A stretch of DNA of 64,000 nt from Symsagittifera roscoffensis (lineage: Eukaryota > Xenacoelomorpha > Acoela > Convolutidae). The notes beneath the pieces are model-generated. The model worked only from the letters and a program-made list of their open reading frames with translations, was not told the DNA's origin and ran no database searches. The stretch spans positions 48,531,346 through 48,595,345 of the forward strand of contig NC_087064.1 in NCBI RefSeq assembly GCF_963678635.1. Direction: 5' to 3'. Shown here one piece after another: positions 1-12,559 of this stretch; the stretch's first letter is position 1; each line of letters opens with the position of its first letter. The position numbers and the translations under genes are program-made.

Positions 1-3000
1 AGAGCCACTAGAACCAGTTCACCGACAGGCATCTTTAAGTGAACCAACATATAACTTATATCCCACCTTGCAACAAGACCTCAATCGAGTCAGACACGTT
101 AGTCAAAATCAAAATACATTTGAGATAAATAGACAAATTATACACCCGCGAAGAAATAGAAATTTTCAAACCCCCAGAGTTCATTTTGATATACCCCAAT
201 CACCAACACCAACTACCTCAGAACTTTCAAGTAGTACACTACCAGAAACTTCCACATTTCTTTCACAACATAGCACCTCAAATATACCCTCAGACTACCT
301 AGGTTTAACCCCCACATCAGAACAAATACGAGAAAACCCTTTTAATCCCCCAGACACCACAGAAAGACCACCATATTGGACAACACACTCATATACACAA
401 GGTGAACCGAACATAGTAAATGAACCAATAGATTTTTCTTCTGATAAAACGCTATCATCGTTACCAGAAACATTATCACTCCCGTCAACACCATCATTCA
501 GTCAAATCTCACCGACAATTTTCCCTTTAAATTTCCCAAACAACCTCGACGCTAGATACCGAGAACAATCATCGTCAAATATCCCTTTAAGATTAGATTG
601 GAACACTTTCTTAGCACCTCCCCCACTATTTGGTCAACATCATGAAAGTAGCTGACTCCATAGTTGGGCACTTAATAGATTACAATATAGACAAGATATC
701 CACGACGATATCCGAGAACATAACATTCAAATACTTCAACAAAACAGTCTCCAATTAAAATTTGAAATCACAGTCAGACTTAATAATATTGTTCAACACC
801 CCTTTCCCCTAAATCCGCCAAACATAACAGCTCAATCACTACCTCCTCCATTTATAACAACTGAAGAAATATATAAATACGATAGATACACCAAAAGCAC
901 AGTTGGATATATCACATTTTATAACTCATATTCCGGATTATCTTACACATGTAAATTTGAAAGATATTTACGTTTTACCACATTCGTTTTCTATTTTTTT
1001 CCGAACAACATACAAATCCATCCCCTTGTACAGGACCTCAGGATTTGTTAGTAACACACTATGATTGTGAAGAAAACGAACAAAAACACTACACAAATAC
1101 GCTATAAATCAAGTCACACAATGCGTATTCGAATCACAAGCCATAGAAACAATAAATATAGTAGCCACACTATACTCAAAAACCCGATCAACAACATTAA
1201 CAGGATACAAAATTACATCAACATTTTCCGAAAAGAAAGTACATTGCTCGCAAGTCTCAAACAGAAATAAAAACCGACTAGACCACGAATCTTTCTATCA
1301 AAGTAATATAGAAAGATTAATACATCCTAACCCTCAAGACTGTAAAAATGAACTTAGACGACTAATTTTAACATAAAACGACGGAATGAATAGAAAACTG
1401 GTAGATTTTCAAGTTTTCCCAGACTTAGCACATCAAGCAGAACTTGAAAAACACCAAGGGCACATTAGACTAGACTGAAACTTCCCCTTTCATGGAACAC
1501 ACGAAAGATTGATATACGATCTAAATGATAAACACTGGATACCACATATAGGTATCAGTAATCCCTCAAATTGCAAAGCAGATACAAAACACAAAGGATA
1601 TCAAGAAATAAAGTTTTTTGACTGGAAAAAAAAACAAATTGAAAAAGTACAAATAACACGAGATTTAAAAGACGATACAATTCTTTACCAAGGCATCCGA
1701 CTTCCTTGCAAAAATGACCAAGGATATTGCGATCCTACAACACCACACAAGCAACCTTTGTATGGTTTCCTGAAGAAACATGCACAGTTTTTCAAGTCGC
1801 AAAAATACACGCTAGAATGATTAAATTTCACCAAAAGTATTTTATTGAATCAATCCCATTTGAAGAAGTCAATCCTGATCAAATCAGAAGCAATAACGCC
1901 AAATTTAGAAACCTCCACAATATAGAGAATAAACTAACACGATTTCAAATATACCCGGAAACAGGACTAGCATGTAAATATTATAAACCAATTTACAAAA
2001 CACAGTACTCAGAAATCCTTGTTGAATACGAACACGGTTTCGACATGAATACAGAACATCTAATTGTAGACCCCATGGCCACATCTATCTCTTTCACTTA
2101 CCGACGGAAACCCTTATGTTTCAGTAAAATTTCAGAAAAACATAGGAAGAATAGGTGGAAAATTAAAACCACAAGACGCCGATAGTACACGATTAGAAGA
2201 ACTATCACTCATGAACCGCACTTATTTTGGCGCAACTCACTATGATATACACTTAGACATGAAACTAGATTACACATCAGCAGAATTTTTTAAGAAATGT
2301 CACTCTCAGAATTAGAAACACTACACCAATTATGTGAACTTGAAAGAACACAAATTCTACAGTCACTAGCACTAGCAGTCCTCAAAATACCATATGGAGG
2401 ATATTTTTTATCCGGAAATAGATCAAATTTTATTGATTATGAAGGAAATATTTTATGGTATTACACTTGTACCAAAAAAGTATCACCCTTATACGTTTTT
2501 GAAGATAAAAGATGTTACAAAAGAACCCCCAAATTCTACAAAAATAAAGTAAATTTTGTTGTTACACTCTCAAGACGAACTTATTATTGGGACACAGCAG
2601 TACCATGTGGATCAAAAAATAGCCACAACGTTGTACAATTAAACCCCGACGAAGATACATACTATCTACTAACACCATACCCTACATTAATGCCACCATT
2701 AAAAAAGTTATCACCTGAAAGCATTCGAGCTATAGCCCGTAATCCAAATATCGATTTACAATCGATAGGCATATATTCTAAATCCGATATACAACATCAC
2801 ATTAGAGCACAACAGTTTCAAGAATTACTGACACAAATGGACACTATACAATGACAATCAATTGACCAAAACTTAAGAAAAATTGCAGAAACAGCAGGAT
2901 TTTCAGATATTTACGCACAAGACTACAGCGGATATTTTAAAGACATCAAAGATTACATATATTTAAACGGTGAAAAATATCGACCACAAGATATATCAGT

Positions 3001-4269
3001 AATCAAAATCTTTAGTTTTGTAAATCTCAAAAACAAAGTTCTAGCCTTTCTAGGATGGCCATATTACATCTTAGAGAGATTGACTATCTTATACGCAATG
3101 TTTAATTTTATTGGATTTCTTTTCTCATTACTAAAAGGAATCTATAACACATGCGCAATACATACACAAGTAAAACGACAAGCCAGCGTAGCACGCATAT
3201 TATTTGCAGGATTTTTTGGAATGTTTTCATCGTCAATAAATTAAATCCTCCTAGATGCACAAATTAAAGAATACAATACAAAACTATCAATAAATCCCAA
3301 CACATACAATGACTCAAATAATAAAACAAACACATTACCTACGGCAACCCCATTTGTCAAATAATCATCCATTATCTTTAGTCTCACGAAATTTCCGAAA
3401 CTTAGCAATCACGAACCCCCAAACTTAAGACCCAGCCATATACGAAGCCCAGCCACATCAATTGAATATTACGATCATAACATCATCAGATCTAATCAAG
3501 GCCAATTTCTTGACGACGATAATTTTGCTAACCCACAAATCACAGAAAAGTTTTTTATTCAATCATCATACATATTCACACTTAACATACTCGATAAAAA
3601 GCATGATCACATTATTTCAGAAGCACTATCAGATATCCAAGCATATGAATCATTTCACGAAAAATTTCAAACATTTTCACTAACCTTTCACTTCCTGACA
3701 CCAAAAGAACGCGATTTGCACTGCTCACATGACATCATGTTAAGAACTAAGCAAACACATACATATACTTACTATCGTTTTATCCAAAATCATTTTCATT
3801 TACACACACCATCACGACAACCTCACCATAGATTTCAATTCATTAATTCCAAATAAATTTCACCGTTTTTCCTAAACTTCACGTATTGCATTAAGAATAC
3901 TAACTTTCATGGCATCCTCAGAAATTATGATCCCATCACTCAAATGTATATATTTTGTCCCCTCACGAAGACCTTCAACGACGAAGAATCTCGACCCCTG
4001 ATCATTCTGCATGAATATATTCAACTTATAGAAGTACCCATTTTAGAATTCATCCACAACACTAAATATAATCATAAAATTTATAATCTAATCCAAAACA
4101 CACCTCATGAATTTGCAGTAGGCACCGAATAACTAAAAACCATCAACGCACTGCAATTGCTTTGGCCACTGTTGCAAACTAAAAACATTATACGCATACT
4201 AGCAAAACTACTAACTACCTCAGACGCCATTCACGACATTTTTCCACACGGTTTTTTCCCCGACGACTA
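1..4269 (+). pseudogene. Env-like ORF3 remnant (copy L)
   Basis: This is a decayed third ORF homologous to ORF3 of copy R. The N-terminal part (68-652) is rich in Pro, Ser and Thr. The open stretches 68-652, 1727-2182, 2297-2851, about 3365-3852 and 3944-4129 all share one frame, so decay is mostly by nonsense codons. Examples are TGA at 653, where copy R has CGC, TGA at 2852, and TAAs near 3241, 3361 and 4130. The stretch 1050-1700 appears shifted. The middle is Cys- and Trp-containing and ectodomain-like. Hydrophobic segments near 3060-3240 look like a membrane anchor. Unusually, the same frame runs on to about 4269. The envelope role is inferred from position after pol and the membrane segment. 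I cannot place it in a fusion-protein class. Confidence 0.75.
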
Positions 4270-5854
4270 AAGGTAACTATGAATTTGATAATTTTCAAAC
4301 TAACTAATTCAAAATAAAAACTAACCATTTTATTCAGTAATTTGCATTTTCTTTAGTCTTCACATCACGATCACCTTCAAAACAAAAAAAGACAAATTAA
4401 AATATAAACTCTGTTTTCCATTTTAAACTCTATTAAACCAATAGCACTAAATGATGCAGTAAAAGTCAATTCAAAGTAGTAAATTAATTTCTAAATTCTT
4501 TCCCCAAATGTGGTAAAATTAAATACAATGAAAATCAATTTATACTTTTCAACCCCAAAAGCAGTAAAATTTAGTCTTAAAGCATTAAATTCATACAAAT
4601 GAAATGCAGTACTAACCGTTTCTATAACTTCTGTTCAAACGCACAGAAATTTTATCCACAATCGCACAGCTCGCCCACGAAGAATTGCTTAAAATAATGA
4701 TTTCAAGTTTTAAGTTGCACTAACAACAACTCAAACAAGCAATAACAAATTTCCACTTTTCCTTTAACCCGGTTGGAATGGAATTATATAATAACCAAGC
4801 TAACCAACGCAGCTTACTAAACACCATAAACCATAAACTAACAGCATGACTAAGAAAAGAAAACCCACGGTACCCAAACCGGATTAAACCAGCTTAAAAC
4901 TGGATAATTTTTTCTTTTGAAGACTATTACCAAGACTAAAAAAAGAAACAATAAAACACCAAAAAGTCGCAAGACAAACCCAAACCAAAAACAATTTGAT
5001 TTTTGTGAAAAGGACACAACCAACGAAACAAAAGGAAAACAAATAAATAATATAACAAAAAAGTTAACACAAAACAGGACCCCTCAAAAAACTAGCACGA
5101 AAACATACTCCCCTTCCTGGCCTAACCCACCAGAGAGGACGTCCTGAGCATGCTCTATAGCCGGCCTAACCCACCGTGCTACATCCACGCTTTGTGACCA
5201 CATCACTATTTTTGCCAAGAGGTACTCAAGTGTGAGTAACTCTTAAAAATAACTGAACTAAAACTAAAACGCTTTTGCGAAAACAATTCATCAAAACCAT
5301 TACTAAAAAATAGGACTAACAAAATTTTATAAAATGTAAATTATAATATGCAGTACATAGATCACAAACAACCACAAGAACGAGCATCCAAAGGCTGGAC
5401 GACCCCATCGCACTCAACCTACAGAATGGCTAAATACAACTGACATGCCGCTCACAATCACGACTCATAAAGGATTTAGAGTACGACTTCACTTCGCAGA
5501 AAAGGACTTCATTGAATCAGACCAATGACCACCTCGATGTTCAAGTATACGTACAGATCCGAGTTACAAGGCATCCCCTCCAAACACGATCTTCACGCCA
5601 TTCCCAAACCAGATCGAAACACAGTTCTCCTCAACCAATCAAGAACACACGATCATAACAAACCATCTTGAAATCAGATTGATTTTATTTGACGGTCAAA
5701 GTCTTTGTCAAACGATAACTAATAACTTCCTATCGATGACTCCAGCTTCCTGGAGCTTTCTTCTCCAAGAACAAAACAGGAAATGATGCTCGTCAAACAA
5801 CAACAACCAACATCCATCCTTCATTACAGATAGAAGATCTAAGATTCAAAACTC
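4270..5854 (+). other. 3' non-coding region of copy L
   Basis: This stretch is about 1.6 kb, A-rich, and without a convincing coding frame, between the end of the ORF3 frame and the LTR. Its centre (5116-5187 and the following 60 bases) is recognisably conserved in copy M at 23650-23792, so part of it is functional or recently shared. The region just before the LTR is purine-rich and would hold the polypurine tract. Confidence 0.6.
5116..5187 (+). promoter_or_regulatory. Conserved structured block in the element 3' region (copy L)
   Basis: Two copies of CCTAACCCACC flank a central palindrome containing GAGCATGCTC. The reverse complement of the same block is in copy M at about 23724-23792, while the DNA around it has diverged much more. 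It is a candidate cis-acting RNA element, for example for export, packaging or 3' processing. The function is inferred only from conservation and symmetry. Confidence 0.45.
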
Positions 5855-6265
5855 TGTAAACCCCGGATGGGTGGAACCAGATATAGACTATATTTATTCT
5901 TTGGTTATAAATTGGATATTTTATCTCTATAAAATATTTAATATTAACCAATCACGATCCATCTAACTAACAAACCACTTATTTGTAAGTGCTGAAATTA
6001 CTTGTAATTTCAGCACCAGAGAGATTTGAATTTAACGTAGAAATTAGTTACCTCTCCCAGAGAACTTTAGCAATCGCAATAAGCCAGTATACTCTAGATC
6101 TATTGAGCCTAGCAGAGACTAGTTAAACACCCTGAGACTAGTAGATATAAGAGTAAGATTAGGATCGGTATTAGACTAAGAAGTTGCACGAATCTATCCG
6201 GCCGAAAATAAGATAGCGTGACGAGCAGACGGTGTACCCTATCCGAAATTACTCTATGAGTTACA
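5855..6265 (+). repeat. 3' LTR of copy L
   Basis: The LTR is about 411 bp, starting TGTAAA and ending near CA at 6265. It shares with the other three LTRs a CCAAT-containing stretch, a hairpin with stem GTGCTGAAATTAC (5990-6016), and a near-invariant 3' block containing CTATCCGGCCG. A TATAAA-like motif at 5905 and CTATAAAA at 5930 could serve as promoter. The last 35 bases seen in the R and M LTRs are missing, so its 3' edge is uncertain. Confidence 0.85.
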
Positions 6266-7409
6266 GATTAAATTTTGTGTTTTCGCATTGTTTGCAGATT
6301 TCGCAACAAGGCCCGACAATGTTTTCTAGTGGAATCCGTAACAACGCTATTTTTCTTTGATCATTTTTTCGGCGCACAGACAATTCGGCCAAAGAAAATT
6401 AAGCCAATTTGAAATTCAGACAATTCAGCCAAAAATATACAGACAATTCAGTCTGAGACAATTCAGTCAGTTTTACATAACGCTAGCTTCGAAAGAAAAA
6501 ACCGGAGTTGGAGTTATTTCTTGGTTTAAGGTCGCCGGTGGAACCGGGTGTCAAAAGCCTAAATTGTAGTTCCCCGTGAGTAACTCAGAATTAATCTATG
6601 ATAACGGCAGATTTGTCAAAGTATCCATGGTTCGAGCAAAATCTTGAGGAAAAGATTACATAGATTTTGAGAAAAATTGTCGAACTACTTTTTGCAGGAC
6701 AAGGTTAAAATATTCCGAAGTCGATGCATGGTCCATCGGATTACTCGTAAGAATGGTTTATGAAAAGGTCGGAGTTGTCGAAAATTCGATATCTGCAAGA
6801 AGTTGATTCATCAAGTAATCGATTAAGTCAAGTCGGGTTACTGAAATAGCATTTATGGCTGATTTCCAGCGGGAAAATGGAAAGTTGAGACGGAAGACTG
6901 AATAAATCTGATATTTTTGCAAGTGCAGAAAAGAAAATATTTTCGAGGGCTGTTTTCCACTTCAAGTTTTTGACTTTTCAGCTCAAAAATTACGATAAAT
7001 TATATTCAGATTTTTTAAAAAAAGAGCAAACAAAAAACGAATTAAAGAGGCGCCATCTTTTAAAAAGAAAGTAACCAGATCCAAGAGAAAGCTGTACACG
7101 ACTGTTAAAAAAGAGATCCCAGTTTCAGATTCTGATCAACGATTCTGGAAGAATTAATCATTTAAAAACAAAACTTCCAATTTGCTGCTTTACTTTGAAT
7201 TTTACAGATCGTTTTCCGGACTACAAAAGTTTGAAAAATTATTCTGACGTAACTTTGCGTTTTTGCAGAAACAAATTTCGAATTGTTAAAAATCAAAAAC
7301 GGTAGGTTGCAGGTTTAATAAAAATTTACGAAATGTACTAAATCAATTCAAATTTGCTATTTAAAAAATTCTCCTAAAATATTGAGAAGCTGGTCGGAAA
7401 TTTTCACCA
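6266..7409. other. Gene-free stretch before the assembly gap
   Basis: No gene was recognised. Bases 6380-6470 carry several copies of a short GACAATTCAG-like word. The rest is AT-rich, without long open frames or clear repeats. Confidence 0.4.
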
Positions 7410-7609
7410 NNNNNNNNNNNNNNNNNNNNNNNNNNNNNNNNNNNNNNNNNNNNNNNNNNNNNNNNNNNNNNNNNNNNNNNNNNNNNNNNNNNNNNNNNNN
7501 NNNNNNNNNNNNNNNNNNNNNNNNNNNNNNNNNNNNNNNNNNNNNNNNNNNNNNNNNNNNNNNNNNNNNNNNNNNNNNNNNNNNNNNNNNNNNNNNNNNN
7601 NNNNNNNNN
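7410..7609. other. Assembly gap (200 Ns)
   Basis: There are exactly 200 N characters, a conventional scaffold-gap size, so the true distance is unknown. Apparent open frames crossing it are artefacts. Confidence 0.99.
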
Positions 7610-7759
7610 AAAAAACTGCTCAAACCGCTCAAGTCTTGCTTTAAAATAGGTGGAAAATCTCGACTCGGGCCTAGGACACTTTTTTTGAAATTCGGTCTGA
7701 ATAAAAAAAAGCACGAGCACATATATTCTTTACTTTCTTCGGATGACGCATCCTTACTT

Positions 7760-8300
7760 TTTCGAATGACTGCTCGTATATCAGGCGAACTAAGTTTTGA
7801 TCAACTATACGTTTTCGACGGTTAAATGGTTAAATGTTTCAAAATGATTCGTACTCGATATCATCATGATCGATGATCTTGCTTCATTTCATTTTGTTGG
7901 GCATTTGAGTGCCGAATAATTCGATACGCATGAACATGGTAAACACAATTTCATTTTGAAAGATACGATCTTCAAAAACTTCATCATCAGTCCAGAACAT
8001 GGCAAATCAGGCGTTTTTGAACCCCAGAATAAAAGACTACCGGTGAAGTTTTTTTGAACAAACAAGCTATAGTAGTCGATATCTTTAAGGCGTTTTGAAA
8101 AAAGTTGGTTGAAAACGTTTATTCCGATTGCAGAAATTGGTTTGAATAAAAAACGCATAACTGGCCAGCATATATATTCCGTTAGTTTTTGCGAAAGCGG
8201 GAACAACAAGACTGCTCGCATATCAGGGAGCACGAAATTTCGATAAGCTATAAATTTTTGCCTGTCAATGTCAATTGTTAGTTGTTTAGTTTTGAGTTTC
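7760..8300. repeat. Dispersed non-coding repeat family, diverged member
   Basis: The stretch has the phrases AACATGGCAAA, CCCCAGAA and AGTCGATAT in the same order as 9855-10000, and weaker likeness to 9180-9300 and 35570-35720. It contains two GCTCGTATATCAG-like words that recur at the ends of the palindromic elements at 8821 and 35280. It is probably a non-autonomous DNA transposon remnant, and no coding capacity was seen. Confidence 0.45.
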
Positions 8301-8820
8301 TATACGGAATCATTATGATTGATGAGCTTGCGTCATTGTTCCGACTTTCGATACGAAAGTAATGGAATATTTGTGCTCGGGGTGGGTTTTTTTTCTTCAG
8401 ACAAATTTCGACTTTTTAACTAGCCATTTTTGACGGATTTTTTTTTATATCATTCAAAAGGTATTATTGTCTTGAGCTTAAAATTGAAAAGATATTTCAC
8501 CTGTGATCTTTTTTTGGTTAAATTATGGAGGCTTAAAGATTGCTATTTTGGCCAATTTGAGACAATTAACGCGCGATATGTTTCGCGCTATTAACGCGTA
8601 GCGAGATTTAATCCGTCTTAGAAATCGTTCCAAATTGGTTGAAAGAAGCTTATTTGCCATAATTGATTTGTTACAATGAGCGAAATCTATTTTCTTGTAC
8701 TTTATATGGCGTGTGCGGGGATGATCTCATTAAAAAAACTTCAATCTTTAGAACTTTTTTTTTCATTTTTTTATTACATTTAATTTTTTTTATGTTACTA
8801 CTGCTTCATAAACCTTAAAA

Positions 8821-8945
8821 GGCGGTCGGAACATTCAGGGCTTCGCGTTGATACGAGCAGTCTTGTTTCATTTTGGATTAACTTGAGTGCTAAACAAAAG
8901 TGCTCGTATATCGGGGTAAAGCCCTGAATGTTTCGACTGCCCTCT
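8821..8945. repeat. Small palindromic MITE-like element
   Basis: The two ends are inverted copies: GGCGGTCGGAACATTCAGGG on the left pairs with the reverse complement of the right end. GCTCGTAT also occurs in inverted orientation inside. Related ends occur at 14510-14530, 14690-14720 and 35280-35345. A short self-complementary, dispersed element of this kind fits a MITE. No clear target-site duplication was found. Confidence 0.5.
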
Positions 8946-9020
8946 AATTGGTCTCGATTAGTTTTTGGTATAAGAAAACTTAGAAAAACTATAAAATTTG
9001 AACAATATCGTAGATCAAGC

Positions 9021-9850
9021 GTGAACTTATTAGTCGTATCAAAGTTAAAACGACTAGTTGAAAGCTAGCCTCAAATCATTTTGGAAGAATTTAGTTGTGC
9101 GGATTTTGTTCGCCACGCATACGTTTTTCGAGTTACGCTTTCAGCATTATGAATGAATTCTCAAATGCGCGCTCAAATTGTTCCAGAGCATGGCCAAAAT
9201 GGTTATCGTCAAACCTCCAGAACTTTGCAAAAAACAATTGGTTGTAAAATATCTTTTTATATTTTGATTCATGGAGTCAATATCTTCAATTGGGTATAAA
9301 AATATAGTTTGTTAAAAACTGTTACTATGATTGCCTAAAATTGTCTGATTAAATGAAAAAGACACCAAACATAACAATTTTTTCAAAAGTGCAACAATAG
9401 TTTGCCTAGCATGAATTTTGCCTAGCATGAATAAGGTCGATACAATTTGAATAAGGTCGATACAGAGTGAAATTATTAGTCGTATCAAAGTTAAAACGAC
9501 TAGTTGAAAGCTAGCCTCAAATCAATTTGGAAGGATTTAGTTGTGCGGATTTTGTTCGCCACGCATACGTTTTTCGAAATCTCAAATGCGCGCATAAATT
9601 GTTCCAGAGCATGGCCAAATTGGTCATCGTCAAACTTCCAGAACTTTGCAAAAAACGATGGTGGTAAATTATTTTTTTACATTTTGATTTATGGAGTCAA
9701 TATCTTTAATTGGGTATAAAAATAGTTTGTTAAAAACTGTTACTTTGATTGCCAAAAATTGTCTGAATAAAAGAAAACGACACCAAGCATAACATTTTTT
9801 TCAAAAGTGCAACAATATTTTGCCTATCATGAATAAGGTCGATACAATTT
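9021..9850. repeat. Tandem duplication of a ~440-bp dispersed repeat
   Basis: Bases 9021-9460 and 9467-9850 are two copies offset by about 446 bp, sharing long runs such as AGTCGTATCAAAGTTAAAAC. A third, more diverged copy is at 35400-35720 in the TRPM intron. The boundary between copies contains the repeated phrase AATAAGGTCGATAC. It is non-coding. Confidence 0.75.
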
Positions 9851-10035
9851 TAGTATGAAAGAAAGATACGATCTCATAGCCAGCATAAATTAGTTCAGAA
9901 CATGGCAAAACATGCAGTTTCAAACCCCCAGAACAAAAAATATCGTAGTTGAATTTTTTGAACAAATGAACTAGATTAGTCGATATGTTTTAGCGGGCTA
10001 AAAATTTTTCGTTAAAAAACGGCAATTCATTTAAT

Positions 10036-10434
10036 GGGCGGGCGGAAGGGCGGGGCTTAAGCCCCCCTCTCGTCCGGAATTGGACTACCTGACCAACCAA
10101 AGGGTCGCCCCTGTTGCATTATTGTACGACATCCACGTAGGCCGCCCAGCCTTTTTTCTAAAGCGCCATTGGCGCCAATGTACTTTAATTTTGAAGGGGA
10201 GCACGCGCCGAAAAAACGCAATTTTTTGGTCAAAATTTTCCAAAAAGTGCCCAAAAACGGCAGCTCAAATTTGCATGCAGCTCAAAATTTTTGGACAAAG
10301 TAGGGTCTTTATAGTGTTCTGGGAGTGCTCGCAAAATCAATTTGTTCGACAATTTTTTTTTGAAAATCAACAAGGGGTCGAATTCCTGAGGGGGGGGGGG
10401 GGGGGGGGGTCCGCTCCCACCCCTAAATCCGCTG
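10036..10434. mobile_element. hAT-like MITE with a G20 tract
   Basis: The right part (GAGGGTCGAATTCCTGAGGG-like, a G run, then CCCCTAAATCCGCTGGTG) matches the right part of 19131-19549. The reverse complement of its end resembles the CAGTGGCGGAT-type terminus common in hAT MITEs. The G run at 10390-10409 is 20 bases long. No transposase and no clean 8-bp target duplication were seen, so the superfamily is tentative. Confidence 0.5.
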
Positions 10435-11818
10435 GTGAATGAATCTGTCTGTCGTAATAGCTTCAACAAAATACACTAAAGATCAAACCTTTACATCTGA
10501 GAGTCAACTTGTTTGAACTTTTGTATAAGTTGAACAAATGAACTCTCTCTCAGCTCTCAGATCGTTATTTGGGGAATGATTTAGAAATTGTGTATTTTTA
10601 GGTCAAATGTGAACTTACCTTATGGCTTACAAGTTTTCGAAGGACCAATACCCATTCACTACCTAACTATCAACTTTTTTCGACATGACTGGACATTTTG
10701 GATATTGTCGATCAAAGTTTTCAAGCTAGGGTGTCTGCAACCGAACCCACCCAGCCCATAGCACCCAGTTTAAGAGTAATTGCGGGTTTGCTCGGGATAG
10801 GTCCAGTCACAGACGGGGTTTGGTCCGACTACAGAATAGTCGGGAGGAAACGAAGTAAGCTTTGTTGTGTCAAGTTTTGAAACTACTGTCTTCGTGGGTA
10901 CGAGCCTGCTTTCTATGCACTCCGAGAAGCTTCATAGCAAAATAGACGCTGTGACAGGATCGCTCTATCAACGGAGCACAATTGTACGCTCTAGGCCAAC
11001 GAAACTCAACTGTAATTAGCTGGTAAAATTTTTCCATATTTATACGATGCTAAGCAAATAACACATAAGCAAATGCGTTCATTAAAGATTAAAATTGGCA
11101 TGGCATTATTTGAAGTGATCTTATTTGGCAAATCCCAGGTCAAAACTTTGATTGAACTATAAATTCCATTGTTCAAATGTCAACATTCGTTTCGAGTGTC
11201 ATCGGCAAAATTTAATGACCAGATGGAAGGAAATGGAGTGACATCGAACGGACAGAGAAAGAATCTCTCGTAATCTCAAGTTTTCCAAACAAGAAGGCTT
11301 TATCGTTTTTTTTGTCCAAGTTGTGTAATATTGAAATGTTCTGGATAAGTGTGTGTGTTTTGATGTTGTGTTTTTTTTCAGTGGGAAGGAATATTGCGTC
11401 TTCATAAGTAAGTTCTTCCTTGCAGAATAAGTTACAAATTAAAAGTTCTGCGTGATCAGGAGAGGTACTCTAAGGTGCTCTATAATTGAGAAGTAGAGGA
11501 AAAAGTTGTTGGGGGTGGGGGCTTAGGGTTGAGTCGATACCGCCGTGAAAATAGCAGAGACTGAAAAACCCAACCAAAAAGTAAAGTTAAGGGGCATTTT
11601 TTGGAAATTGTAAGTCTGGCTGATTTGAGACAATTAACGCGCCGTATAAACCGTCCTATATAAGCGTACGCGACAACTAAGTTCGGCTGCGAAAATTTCC
11701 CAAGTTTTGCCTGAGGCATGCTAGTTAAACTTTTGAAAAAGTTTCTAGCCATTTATTACGTCCCTTTTCCTTGAAAAAAAAGGCGGGAGAAAGTTTTCAA
11801 AAACAAAATATGGAAAAA
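10435..11818. other. Unassigned stretch
   Basis: I recognise no gene here. A short open frame at 10698-10880 matches nothing I know. Around 11625-11690 the phrase GAGACAATTAACGCG recurs (also at 8560), marking another dispersed repeat. Confidence 0.35.
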
Positions 11819-12453
11819 CATTACGAGGCCAAACTGTGTATTTTGTGAACCGTAAGCGGATTCAGCAACAGGCAAAAATCAGATTTGTCCCGGAATCCGC
11901 AAAATTGATATTTTTCTTTGATCATCTCTGTTTTGGCTTCCACAGACAAATAGCTAAAACACTGTATTGCTCAAAATTGCTCCAAAAACAGGCAATTTTG
12001 CGGAATCTACAGCAAAATGTGTAGAATCCGGACAATTTTGTGGAGTCCATGAACAAATAATAATATATGTGTTTAGTAAACTTAAGCTGTCTCGGAATCC
12101 GCAACTGTAAGTGGAATCCGCAAATTGTAAGCGGAACCCACAAATTGTAAGTGGAATCCGCAAATTGTAAGCAGAATCCGCATAAATTTGGGAAATCTAC
12201 TTACACTTGCGTAACCCGTTTACATTTGCAAAATCCGGAACAACTACCTATATTTTCTAGTTGCGGGTTCCGCAACAAAATCAAGGTGACGACAAAGCTT
12301 ACGTTACAGGTATTTGTACGCGGAATCCACTGAAATTTTGTAATTGGAATCCGCTATTACTTTGGAAAATGTTCTAAGACTTGTCTCTGGAATCCAGGAA
12401 CATACGGACACAAAATTGTGCGCCTATCCAGTGCACAGTTTGGCCTCGTAATG
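11819..12453. mobile_element. TIR-bounded MITE with internal 20-bp repeats
   Basis: The termini CATTACGAGGCCAAACTGTG (11819) and its inverse CACAGTTTGGCCTCGTAATG (ending 12453) are perfect over 20 bases. They contain TA just before CGAGG, compatible with Tc1/mariner-type TA targets. The interior carries many copies of GGAATCCGC alternating with AAATTGTAAG, clearest at 12105-12185. It is 635 bp with no transposase, so it is non-autonomous. Confidence 0.75.
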
Positions 12454-12559
12454 GAAGTCAATATATTTTGTAATATTTATTGAGGTTTTTGAAATATCTT
12501 TCAGGGTTTTTGATAAGATTGTATCGGAAACGATTCAATTGGCATTTGAGAATTTTTTT

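Larger units (their letters stand above)
1..6265 (+). mobile_element. Env-bearing Ty3/Gypsy-type LTR element, copy L (3' part only)
   Basis: This is the 3' portion of an LTR retrotransposon; its gag-pol lies left of the window. Bases 1 to about 840 match 63188 to the window end (copy R ORF3) almost base for base, and 5920-6260 match the copy R 5' LTR at 51720-52050. The order seen is ORF3 remnant, about 1.6 kb of non-coding DNA, then an LTR, as expected for the 3' end of an env-carrying element. ORF3 is interrupted by stop codons, so this copy cannot make its full product. The family assignment rests on copy R. Confidence 0.9.

Noticed and set aside
4917-5147. 76-codon Lys/Thr-rich plus-strand ORF in the copy L 3' region
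   Set aside because: I saw no matching frame in copy M, and A-rich composition explains it; the conserved block at its end is non-coding in character.
7357-7825. Open frames of about 120-147 codons on both strands
   Set aside because: They cross the 200-N gap and exist only because N codons contain no stops.
10080-10469. Open frames of 79-120 codons
   Set aside because: They run through the poly-G tract and MITE sequence, and encode Gly or Pro strings.
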